Positions 8,046-15,551 of a stretch of DNA of 64,000 bases are shown here, piece by piece. Source of the DNA: an uncultured Oscillospiraceae bacterium (GTDB lineage: Bacteria; Bacillota; Clostridia; Oscillospirales; Oscillospiraceae); NCBI GenBank assembly GCA_944386985.1, contig CALXDD010000010.1, forward strand, positions 1 to 64,000, read 5' to 3'. Each line of letters begins with the position of its first letter. The first letter of the stretch is position 1. The position numbers and the translations under genes are program-made. The notes under the pieces were generated by a model. It was not told the origin of the DNA. It worked only from the letters and a program-made list of their open reading frames with translations, and did not search any database.

Positions 8046-8528
8046 TTACAGCACGATTTCCATCCAGTCCTTCTCGTCGTACTCCACGACGGTGCAATCG
8101 TTTTTATAAATCCGCTCCGGCAGCACCACCAGAACGTGGGCCTGGGGCTGATGCAGGGCGTAGCCGCCGCAGTGCCAGGTGCCCAGATTCAGCCGCACCA
8201 TGGTGCCCTTGGGCACCAGAAAGGCCTCCGTCAGCTGGGGGACCGGGTCCGGAGAGGCGGGCGCCACATGGATCACGATATCGTCGTCCATGGAAACGAT
8301 TCCCTCGCAGGTAGAGTTGTGATATTCCACCTTTTGGACCAGCATGTGGTCCGCTTTGTGCATGATCATGGGAGAAAAGGCCATGTTGTGCTCACCGGAG
8401 ACGTGCATCACGACTTGATCCCGGTAGAAGTCCCCCATGTGAAATCCCTGGGGATCTGTAATATTGCAAAAAGATCCGTAAGGCGCAAAGGCCTCTACCG
8501 TCAATTTTTGTGCCTTGATTTGGCGCAT
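8046..8528 (-). CDS. Ureidoglycolate lyase-like (AllA family) protein
   Basis: About 160 residues (MRQIKAQKLTVEAFAPYGSF...), matching the AllA/ureidoglycolate hydrolase cupin-like family: the opening KLTVEAFAPYG, the central FSPMIMHKADHMLVQ, the late NLGTWHCGGYAL and the FLVPKGT strand are typical. The start at 8528 has the best spacing from AGGAAAGG; an ATG three codons upstream is possible. It is the first gene of a sugar-catabolic operon, with no allantoin genes nearby. It may therefore act on a sugar-derived acid or as an accessory isomerase or lyase, not in purine breakdown. The substrate is unknown. Confidence 0.75.
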   Translation of the reverse strand: MRQIKAQKLTVEAFAPYGSFCNITDPQGFHMGDFYRDQVVMHVSGEHNMAFSPMIMHKADHMLVQKVEYHNSTCEGIVSMDDDIVIHVAPASPDPVPQLTEAFLVPKGTMVRLNLGTWHCGGYALHQPQAHVLVVLPERIYKNDCTVVEYDEKDWMEIVL

Positions 8529-8686
8529 TACTCTCATCCTTTCCTGTTTTTTAAATACAATAAGCAATCCGTGGTTGGCGGAGTACCTGCGCTGCAGACC
8601 AGGCCGCGCCTGCGTCCATACGGGACGGTGCTTTGCCAGACGCCGCGCACAGGACCGGCAGATATTACATTGGACCACCCTCCGAA

Positions 8687-8700
8687 TGAAAACGTTTTTA
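8687..8700. promoter_or_regulatory. Downstream operator of the sugar operon (LacI/CcpA-type)
   Basis: TGAAAACGTTTTTA has a perfect AAAACGTTTT core and matches the cre-like LacI-family consensus at all but one defined position. It lies just after the predicted transcription start of the leftward promoter, a classical repression position. Confidence 0.7.
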
Positions 8701-8714
8701 TTATCTGCGAACAT

Positions 8715-8744
8715 ATTATTTGCACAATTTTCCTGGAATGTCAA
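8715..8744 (-). promoter_or_regulatory. Promoter of the sugar operon
   Basis: On the minus strand, -35 TTGACA (8739-8744, perfect) and -10 AATAAT (8715-8720) are separated by 18 bases. Transcription should start near 8708, giving a leader of about 180 bases before the first gene. Confidence 0.75.
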
Positions 8745-8848
8745 TTCAGATTTTGTATTTTCTACACTATGCATATTTTGCGTCGCTGTAATTTGTAGAT
8801 TCTGCTGGTCCTTTGACGCGGGAATGCTTCGGTTTTCCTGTTAAGTTG

Positions 8849-8862
8849 TGCAAACGTTTTCT
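8849..8862. promoter_or_regulatory. Upstream auxiliary operator (AAACGTTT palindrome)
   Basis: TGCAAACGTTTTCT shares the AAACGTTT core with the site at 8687-8700. The two centres are 162 bp apart, with the -35 element about 105 bp from this site. This geometry suits repression by looping with a tetrameric LacI-type protein. Confidence 0.6.
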
Positions 8863-9374
8863 TGCGGGAAAATGGCCTGATGCGGAACCCGAAAAGCGCC
8901 TGGAGGTTTGCGGCAGGCAGAGCTGCGCAAAAGTCCAGGCGCCTTCTATGTATTTTTATAATGCATCAAAGCTTGCAGGAGCGTAATTTGGAAGCGTTAG
9001 GGAGGAATGGTTGGAACAGCGTATGGATCTGTTCGTGTCAGAGCCCAAGGCCAGAACGAGGACCGGCAGCTGCCGGCGCTGCGGAGGAGGAACGTCCGGA
9101 AAGCGCATCTTTGCGGAGAAGCAGCAGGGGAGAGGCTTTGAGCGGTCCCGACGCCAAGAGACGGCGTGCCGTTTCCAGAGGGAGGGGCCGCCCTGCATTT
9201 TCGGTTCTTTCAAAAAAGTCAAATTTATGATAAAATATGCAGCGTGACGGCGCGCCGAAACATTCCGCCCGGTGGAGCGTTTCCGGGGAACCGGCCCGAA
9301 AAATGGCCGCAGCATGACTCTCCCTTCGCGGTCAATTTCAGGTCCGGCCACACCAAGAAAGGGGGAACGAGCAT
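8863..9374. other. Non-coding divergent region upstream of the 804-residue gene
   Basis: About 510 bases with no convincing gene; an open frame at 8862-9230 has no family resemblance. An AT-rich patch with TAAAAT at 9231-9236 is a possible -10 for the rightward gene, but its -35 (TTTCAA at 9208) is poor. A weak or regulated promoter is likely. Confidence 0.4.
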
Positions 9375-11789
9375 ATGAGCGTACTGACAAGATCCGGCAA
9401 TCTCGCAGCGGCAGCCTTGCTGCACAACCGCGTCTATCAACTGTATGATTTCCGCGGCAGCGCCTGTGAAGTGCCCATGGAACTGGTCCTCTTTGACGAT
9501 ACGGCTTTTCTGGACGGTGAAAAGCTGTACTTCGTCTACTTTGACCCTGTGCTGCGCTGCGTCCAGTATAACTATGGAAAGGGCGCGGCCAGCCGGAGCG
9601 GGAGCCTGTTTTTCTCCGACGATTTTCTCACCATCCTGGGCGCCATCCAGGGGGCTGACGGGCAGCTGCGGCAGGTCATGGGCGGCAGCAAGCCGCTTAA
9701 GTATCAGGCGGTGGCGAAGGATTCCAGCGGCAATGAGCAGCAGCACCGTCTGGAATTGGGCACCAGGCAGGGAAAGCAGATGATAGAGCCCTACTACAAG
9801 CTGGATGATGTGGATATTACCAGCACCACCGCCATCGTCAAGGTTGATCCGGGCACCAAAGAGACCACCATCGTCAAGGTAACCGACCCCATCGGCTTCG
9901 GACCGTATGACAACGTCTCCTTCACCATCGTTTTGCGCTATGACGGAAAGCGGTTTAAAGGTACCTATACAGAGAACAGCTGCATTTACGGCCCGATCAA
10001 GTATACCTTTACCGGGCGAGCCACGGAGGAGAGCCTGCAAGCCGCCCGGGCCAATGACCGGCAGTGGAAGGCGCGGGACGGCGCGGGCCTGGAGCGGTGC
10101 CCCCATCCCAGCCGCTTTTCCCAGGAGGTGCGGGACGCCATACCCCTGGCGGGCGAGGCGACCCTGCTGGAGCTGCTGAACATCAATCCGGTGGAAATCG
10201 TGTCGTCGGGCGGACAGCAGGTGACCATTGATCACGCCCAGGAGACGGCGGGAAAATATTTTCAGGACATCCTGACCTCCTATCTGGAGGAGCCCTATGT
10301 GACCGAATTTTTCGGGGGCAAGCCTGCCCTCCCCGCAAATGTCCAAAAAATCTCCGATACCTATGCCGCATTTTATAAAAAACATGTGGCCGACAACATG
10401 GCGCAGATCCTCTACGACAACTGCCGTACAGGCGGCAGCCAGGCGCAGACAGACGCCTGCAACCGGATCAGGATCCAGACGGTGAAAAATCACTGGAAAA
10501 CTGTGGGGATCGATGATCCCGACTACACCAAGCAGGCGGACGCCCTGTATCTCGAGGGGTACCGGGACGGGGTCATGAGCATTCAGCCCTATCTCAAGGA
10601 CGGGGTGAAGTGGGCGGAACAGCTGGCCGGTTACCTCATGAGCAGCGACTTCCTGGATCAGTGGCGGGTGCAGGTGGCCAGCCTGATGTTCGATCATGTC
10701 AAGGAGCGCATCTACGGCTTTTACAGTAAGCTGCTGGTGCTGGACGGCAGCGCGGAGGGACAGAAGCGGGCCCAGACCGTGGTTCACACCATGCTGGGGA
10801 GCATCATATATGTGGGCGGCAGTATCAGCGTCTACACGGAGGAGAATCAGGATGTCATAACGGAGCTGCTGGCGGCGCAGGTCGAGGAGCTGGCTGGCAA
10901 GGAGGAGCTTCCTGAGAAGCTGAAGGAGTACGCGCAGTTTTACCAGGATACCGTGGCCACGTTCGGTTCGGCCCATATCTTTGCGGGAATGCTGTTCAAG
11001 GAGATCGCGGATCTGACCAAGAAATCCTCTGTGGCCGCAGAAGCCTCCGAGGCGGAGCTGAGCGGAGAGGCCGGGGAGGAAATGACAAAAGACAACCCGG
11101 GGTGGAAGGAGACGTGGAAAAAGCACTTCGCCATTGCCAAGCCCGCCATCGGCATGCTGGTCTCGGCAGGCGCAGCGGCCTTTATGCTCTATTCCATGGT
11201 GACGACCGCGCAAAAAGAGAAAATGGAGCCGAAGGATGTGGTGGCCGAGCTCTCCATGGGCGAGCTGGTGCTCACGTCCCTTCTGAAAGCGGGCCAGAAT
11301 CTGATGGATACGAAGATTGGGACATGGCTTGCCGAAAAATTGTCTGCCAATACCTCCGGCTTTGCAAAATTTGCCGAGAGCTTTTCCAAGTGGTTTACCA
11401 AGGAGGGCGTGGCGGCGGACAACATTTTTTCAAAACTCTTCGGGAAAAATTCCAGAGTTTTCTGCCAGCGCTTTCTGGGTCCGGTGGTTATTTTGACGGG
11501 CGTGGTGCTGGGCGGCTTCATGCTGGCAGACGCGGTCAAGAGAGGGCAGGACTACGAAATTGTGCTGGATTCCCTCAATCTGGTCATGATGGTGGGGGAG
11601 CTGGTCAGCTGGGGACTGGCCATGTTCGGCTTCAGCTGGGCGGGGCCGCTGGGCTGCGTTTTTGCCGCGGCAGGATTTGTGGTGATGATCATTCAGTTTC
11701 TCTGGGGCCTGATCAGCCCGCCGAAGGGGCCTGTGGAGGAGTATGTGGACCGTGTTCTGGTGCCGGCCAACCTGGCTGACGCCGCGTAA
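9375..11789 (+). CDS. Large hypothetical protein with C-terminal membrane helices
   Basis: 804 residues that I do not recognise. There is no N-terminal signal peptide. Residues 1-220 look beta-rich (LYDFRGSACEVPMELVLFDD, YDNVSFTIVLRYDGKRFKGTY). Residues 230-560 are mostly helical, with many charged residues and paired aromatics. The C-terminus has three hydrophobic stretches at about 588-612 (KPAIGMLVSAGAAAFMLYS), 699-720 (GPVVILTGVVLGGFMLAD) and 735-780, the last being a long double span rich in Gly and Ala. This soluble-front, hydrophobic-rear plan resembles pore-forming or membrane-inserting effectors. GGGGG precedes the ATG at a suitable distance. It is followed 14 bases later by a second unknown gene and a terminator, so the two form a unit. 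Function unknown. Confidence 0.8.
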   Translation: MSVLTRSGNLAAAALLHNRVYQLYDFRGSACEVPMELVLFDDTAFLDGEKLYFVYFDPVLRCVQYNYGKGAASRSGSLFFSDDFLTILGAIQGADGQLRQVMGGSKPLKYQAVAKDSSGNEQQHRLELGTRQGKQMIEPYYKLDDVDITSTTAIVKVDPGTKETTIVKVTDPIGFGPYDNVSFTIVLRYDGKRFKGTYTENSCIYGPIKYTFTGRATEESLQAARANDRQWKARDGAGLERCPHPSRFSQEVRDAIPLAGEATLLELLNINPVEIVSSGGQQVTIDHAQETAGKYFQDILTSYLEEPYVTEFFGGKPALPANVQKISDTYAAFYKKHVADNMAQILYDNCRTGGSQAQTDACNRIRIQTVKNHWKTVGIDDPDYTKQADALYLEGYRDGVMSIQPYLKDGVKWAEQLAGYLMSSDFLDQWRVQVASLMFDHVKERIYGFYSKLLVLDGSAEGQKRAQTVVHTMLGSIIYVGGSISVYTEENQDVITELLAAQVEELAGKEELPEKLKEYAQFYQDTVATFGSAHIFAGMLFKEIADLTKKSSVAAEASEAELSGEAGEEMTKDNPGWKETWKKHFAIAKPAIGMLVSAGAAAFMLYSMVTTAQKEKMEPKDVVAELSMGELVLTSLLKAGQNLMDTKIGTWLAEKLSANTSGFAKFAESFSKWFTKEGVAADNIFSKLFGKNSRVFCQRFLGPVVILTGVVLGGFMLADAVKRGQDYEIVLDSLNLVMMVGELVSWGLAMFGFSWAGPLGCVFAAAGFVVMIIQFLWGLISPPKGPVEEYVDRVLVPANLADAA

Positions 11790-11803
11790 AAGGAGACTGT
11801 AAG

Positions 11804-12703
11804 ATGACAGAATTGGAGCAAACTGCCGCCTGGAAGGGCGCAGGCAAAGCGATGCAGGAATTGTTTGTGGCCGATCCCGATTACCGCCAGTCGGCCGCCG
11901 CTGTCCGCACCTGCTGCAAGGATACGGTGATCAGCTGTCTGCCTGATGATCTCCGCGCAATGCTTTTCCGAAACTATCACCCCGGCTATCTTTTTTATCA
12001 ATATATGCGGGAACAGGAGAACAACGGGATGCATCCGCTGCCCGGCGGCGAGGTCGGGGGGAAGACCGAGTGGTGGCAGGAGTTTGGCAAAGGACTGGTT
12101 GCCGGGGCTGTTCTGGACTGCGCGCCCGGCTCCGCATGGCGGCTCGATGCGGAGAAGGTCCATACATGTATCGACCGGTACGAGGACGAGCTGGAGCGCT
12201 TTGCCTACCTGATGTACGCCAGCGACTATATGAGCCGCACTGTGACGATGCGGGATATCTATGCCCGGACGCAATTTCTCTCCAGAGACGCTGCGGCCGC
12301 CCAATACGGCGCTTTGATGGAGGCCATCGCCCCCATCCGGGCGATGTGGGCCGCGTCCGGCATGTGGCAGAATATGCGGTATGAGCTGTATCATCATTAC
12401 ATCAAAATGGCCGCCCTGACCCTCACTCCCCAGCAGATCGACGGGATCATTGTGCGCGCCAAAGCGGCGGGGATGCCCATTCCCGCCGATCTGGATGCGG
12501 GGGTCTGGCACAAGTGCAGGGATTTCCGCGGCGCGGATCAGTGGGTTTCCGAGGCCGATATCCTGCCCGAATGCCGGGAGCCCTTGACGGAAAGCCGGGT
12601 ACGGCCCCTGCAGGGGTTCTGGGATGTCCGGATGGACCCCATCGGCATGCCGGAATACGGCGCGGAGTATTTTGTGAATCAGTATGGAGAAGCGTTCCGG
12701 TAA
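11804..12703 (+). CDS. Hypothetical protein, partner of the 804-residue protein
   Basis: 299 residues, mostly helical and rich in Trp, Tyr and Met, with no signal peptide or membrane span. I recognise no domain. Recurrent stretches include WWQEFGKGLVAGAVLDC, LERFAYLMYASDYMSRTVTM and a C-terminal RPLQGFWDVRMDPIGMPEYG. It starts 14 bases after the preceding stop with an AGGAGA ribosome site and shares its terminator, so the two proteins are almost certainly made together. Plausible roles are partner, chaperone or neutralising factor of the larger protein; nothing in the sequence decides between them. Confidence 0.78.
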   Translation: MTELEQTAAWKGAGKAMQELFVADPDYRQSAAAVRTCCKDTVISCLPDDLRAMLFRNYHPGYLFYQYMREQENNGMHPLPGGEVGGKTEWWQEFGKGLVAGAVLDCAPGSAWRLDAEKVHTCIDRYEDELERFAYLMYASDYMSRTVTMRDIYARTQFLSRDAAAAQYGALMEAIAPIRAMWAASGMWQNMRYELYHHYIKMAALTLTPQQIDGIIVRAKAAGMPIPADLDAGVWHKCRDFRGADQWVSEADILPECREPLTESRVRPLQGFWDVRMDPIGMPEYGAEYFVNQYGEAFR

Positions 12704-12774
12704 GACGACGCTCCAAACCCGCTTTCCAAAGCCGCCGGGGACCAGGGCGGGCCGATGCCGCCGGTATGCCTGCG

Positions 12775-12806
12775 AAAAGCGCATCCCTGACCGGGATGTG
12801 CTTTTT
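12775..12806 (+). terminator. Terminator after the unknown gene pair
   Basis: Arms 12776-12787 and 12793-12804 (one G-T pair) end in a run of five T residues (12802-12806). It closes the two-gene unit and insulates it from the downstream signalling genes. Confidence 0.85.
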
Positions 12807-12907
12807 GTCGGGCCGGCTCTGCGGGGGAAGGATCCTGTTTGAAAAAGGCGGTTCAGCTGAAGGCCGTTTCGAAAAAATTATTGAAGGCATCATCCCGATG
12901 TTCCCCC

Positions 12908-12936
12908 TTTTCAGATGGAAAATTTTATACTATAAT
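12908..12936 (+). promoter_or_regulatory. Promoter of the V4R-GGDEF operon
   Basis: TTTTCA (12908-12913), 17-base spacer, perfect TATAAT (12931-12936). Transcription should start near 12943. The short leader holds a small tight hairpin (12952-12969) but no recognisable c-di-GMP riboswitch. Confidence 0.7.
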
Positions 12937-13015
12937 AAAATGAAATATATTAAGCCCTGTGCAGGGCTTCTTGATACCGGTGTTTTCGGACAATACTATT
13001 ATGGGAGGATCAGTC

Positions 13016-13570
13016 GTGTTCCATTTGTTTCCAGAAGAAGATGAGAATAAGTTCACCTGGGATTCTATTGGTGATGTGATGGACGGCAGAAGGAATCTGG
13101 GGGAGAGCATGCCGGTATTTGTCTACCGCCTCTTCCAGTTTACCATCAAGGACGAGCTGGCCAAGCGCTACGGCAATGAGACAACGGTGGATATTTTCCG
13201 GAAGGCGGGAGAGCTGGCCGGAAAAGAATTTGCGGCGCACCTGCTCAATCTGGAGCTGCCTTTCCACGAGTTTATGGCGCACCTTCAGGGCGTGCTGGAG
13301 GAGAGCAAGATCGGAATTTTGAGAGTGGAGAAGTTCGAGCCCGACACCGGCAGGGCGGTGCTCACCATCGGGGAGGATCTGGACTGCTCCGGCCTGCCCA
13401 TTACCGGGGAGACAGTCTGCAACTATGACGAGGGATTCCTGGCCGGTGTGCTGGAGACGTACACAAAGAAGGAATATGTGGTGACCGAGGTGGATTGCTG
13501 GGCAACCGGTTCCCGGGTTTGCCGCTTTGAGGCAGAGGTAAAGGCGCCCGAGTGCACGCAGCATGGCTAA
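13016..13570 (+). CDS. V4R domain small-molecule sensor protein
   Basis: 184 residues with a GTG start preceded by GGGAGG; the upstream in-frame ATG at 13001 overlaps the ribosome site and is rejected. The C-terminal half shows the V4R (4-vinyl reductase) pattern: SGLPITGETVCNYDEGFLAG, then EVDCWATGSRVCRFE, with conserved Cys residues that can bind metal or a ligand. The N-terminal half (VYRLFQFTIKDELAKRYG, AGELAGKEFAAHLL) is the helical part common to V4R regulators. Its last 8 bases overlap the start of the GGDEF-hemerythrin gene, so the two are co-translated. It probably feeds a redox, hydrocarbon or heme-type signal to that cyclase. Confidence 0.85.
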   Translation: MFHLFPEEDENKFTWDSIGDVMDGRRNLGESMPVFVYRLFQFTIKDELAKRYGNETTVDIFRKAGELAGKEFAAHLLNLELPFHEFMAHLQGVLEESKIGILRVEKFEPDTGRAVLTIGEDLDCSGLPITGETVCNYDEGFLAGVLETYTKKEYVVTEVDCWATGSRVCRFEAEVKAPECTQHG

Positions 13571-15200
13571 GGAGGATATCGAACTGCTGGTGGAACAGCT
13601 CCGGACCATCCTGCTGAACAAGCCGCTGGCGAAGGATCAGAAGGTGGAGGACCCGGAATTGGCCACGCTGCAGGAGGCGGCCTTTTATCTGGCGGACTGC
13701 CTGGAGGAGGCCAACGATTTCCTGCGCCACCTGCAGAGGGGGGAGCTGGATGTAAAGCCCCCCGGCCGGCATAATTTCCTGGCCGGCGGTCTGAAGGGAC
13801 TCCACTCCGCCTTGAATCATCTGACCTGGCAGGCCAATCAGGTGGCCAATGGAGATTACAGCCAGTGCGTCAATTTTCTGGGGGATTTCTCCACCTCCTT
13901 CAACGAGATGATCCACCAGCTGGCGGAGCGGGAGTCGAAGCTGCAGATCCAGTCCCGGATGCTCACCGAGTCGGTGGAGCTGATGAAGGCGGTGATGGAC
14001 GGCCTGAAGGACTGGATCATCGTGACGCTGCGGGATACCGGGGAGATCGTCTACACCAATCAGAGCGCCAGGCAGTTTTACGGCGACCCCGATTCCGCCC
14101 GGCGAAGCTGCGGGGACTACCAGGAGTTCGCGGAGTATATCCGCCGCTGCGGGCAGTCGCTGAACACCTGCAACGTCTTTGAATACCGCTGCAGGCAGAC
14201 CGGCAAAACCTTCCGAATCCACACCTATGAGATCCAGTGGAGCGAGAAGATGGCCTGCGCCCATATCATCACCGACGTGACCAGCGAGCGGGAGTATCGG
14301 GAGCAGATCGAGGGCCTGGCCTATATGGATGAGCTGACCGGCCTGTACAACCGCCGCTATTGTTTGGAGAATCTGGAGAGGCTGCTGAAGGATGGGACGG
14401 ATTTCACCTTTGCGATGATCGATCTGGACGACCTGAAGTACGCCAACGACAACTTCGGCCACGGAGCAGGCGACATGTATCTGAAAACGGTGGCCGATCA
14501 GATGCGGCAGGCCAGCCGGCCCGGCGATCTGATCTGCCGGATCGGCGGGGACGAGTTTGCGGCGCTGTTCCCCCACTGCGACGCCCAGGTCATTCTGGAC
14601 AGGATGGAGCAGGTGGACCGCACCCTGGCGGAGCAGTCCCGGAATTTCCTCATGTCCATCAGCTACGGGGTGATTTATGTCAGCGGCGGGGAATCCATGT
14701 CTGCGCAGTCGCTGATTGAGCAGGCGGATGAGCGGATGTATGTGCTGAAAAATATGAAAAAGGCCGCGCGGCACAGCGCCGGGGGGCTGGTGGTATCGTT
14801 TGCCTGGTCCAGGAGCCTGGAGACGGGCAACGCCCAGATTGATGAGGAGCACCGGCAGCTGATCCAGGCGGTCAACCGGCTGCTGGAGGCCTGCGCCTCC
14901 GGAAAGGGCGGGGAAGAGCTGAGCGGCACCATTGACTTTTTGACCCAGTACACCATGACCCATTTCCGCCATGAGGAGGCGCTGCAGCTTCAGTACGGCT
15001 ATCCGGACTACGCCAGTCACAAGCGCTATCATGAGACCTTCATCAAGGTGGTGGAGAATCTGGCGTCCCGCCTGAAGGAGGAGGGGGCCACCGCGCAGCT
15101 GCTGATGGAGATCAATAAGCAGATGGCCGGTTGGCTGCTGAACCACATCAAAACAGAGGACACGAGGGTGGCGCGGCATATCCAAAGCCAGTTGTCCTGA
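13563..15200 (+). CDS. Diguanylate cyclase with PAS and hemerythrin domains
   Basis: 545 residues. Residues 60-125 form a HAMP-like helical segment (ANGDYSQCVNFLGDFSTSFNEM). Residues 140-245 are a PAS domain, 250-405 a GGDEF domain and 415-545 a bacteriohemerythrin. The active site RIGGDEFAALF is intact and is preceded at five residues by an RxxD inhibitory site (RPGD), so product feedback is expected. The hemerythrin has the di-iron pattern DEEHRQL, THFRHEEAL, SHKRYHETF and LLNHIKTED. The protein should make cyclic-di-GMP under control of oxygen or nitric oxide. No membrane span is present, so it is cytosolic. The 8-base overlap with the V4R gene suggests the two act as a pair. Confidence 0.94.
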   Translation: MAKEDIELLVEQLRTILLNKPLAKDQKVEDPELATLQEAAFYLADCLEEANDFLRHLQRGELDVKPPGRHNFLAGGLKGLHSALNHLTWQANQVANGDYSQCVNFLGDFSTSFNEMIHQLAERESKLQIQSRMLTESVELMKAVMDGLKDWIIVTLRDTGEIVYTNQSARQFYGDPDSARRSCGDYQEFAEYIRRCGQSLNTCNVFEYRCRQTGKTFRIHTYEIQWSEKMACAHIITDVTSEREYREQIEGLAYMDELTGLYNRRYCLENLERLLKDGTDFTFAMIDLDDLKYANDNFGHGAGDMYLKTVADQMRQASRPGDLICRIGGDEFAALFPHCDAQVILDRMEQVDRTLAEQSRNFLMSISYGVIYVSGGESMSAQSLIEQADERMYVLKNMKKAARHSAGGLVVSFAWSRSLETGNAQIDEEHRQLIQAVNRLLEACASGKGGEELSGTIDFLTQYTMTHFRHEEALQLQYGYPDYASHKRYHETFIKVVENLASRLKEEGATAQLLMEINKQMAGWLLNHIKTEDTRVARHIQSQLS

Positions 15201-15218
15201 GGCTTGCCTGAATACAAG

Positions 15219-15251
15219 GCACTCCCGCTCCGGGAACCGGAGCGGGAGTGC
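15219..15251. repeat. 15-bp perfect hairpin after the GGDEF-hemerythrin gene
   Basis: Arms 15219-15233 and 15237-15251 with a 3-nt loop and no T-run. It lies about 20 bases after the stop codon and may stabilise the mRNA 3' end ahead of the true terminator at 15353-15377. Confidence 0.65.
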
Positions 15252-15352
15252 GGCAGAAGCAGGGAGGACTTCCGCGCCCGATTCAGATTGGCCGCAATGC
15301 ACGATCTTACGCTTTTGCGCCGCATAGAGAACCATTGTAAGCAGCTTTGCGT

Positions 15353-15377
15353 GCGGCCTTCAGCAGGCCGCTTTTTT
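15353..15377 (+). terminator. Terminator of the V4R-GGDEF operon
   Basis: GCGGCCT (15353-15359) pairs with AGGCCGC (15365-15371), followed by six T residues. Because it precedes the next gene's real start, the next gene probably has its own promoter between 15378 and 15551; I see no strong one there. Confidence 0.85.
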
Positions 15378-15551
15378 GCTGTTTGGAGAGGGGCGCGGTG
15401 CGGGGACGGCCGTAAATTTCCCGGAGGCAAATATGGCGTTTGCCCGGGGCGGAAATTCTGGCGGGCCGTTTTTGCGGCGGGAAGAGAGACCGTCCGCCGC
15501 TTGAGAATGCGAGAAAAAGAGATTTGTTTCGTGGGAGAGGGAGAAAATGAT

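Noticed and set aside
8862..9230. Short plus-strand open frame between divergent operons
   Set aside because: No ribosome site, no family resemblance, and it overlaps an operator.
9225..11213. 662-codon open frame on the minus strand opposite the 804-residue gene
   Set aside because: Mirror frame produced by GC-rich codon bias; low-complexity His/Leu-rich translation, no ribosome site, and the plus-strand gene has a proper start, coupling and terminator.
12943..13015. Possible c-di-GMP riboswitch in the V4R leader
   Set aside because: Leader is too short and lacks the conserved GEMM core; only a small 8-bp hairpin is present.
15204..15551. N-terminal extension of the PAS-GAF-GGDEF-EAL gene
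   Set aside because: A rho-independent terminator (15353-15377) and a 15-bp hairpin lie inside it; the PAS domain starts at the ATG at 15552.
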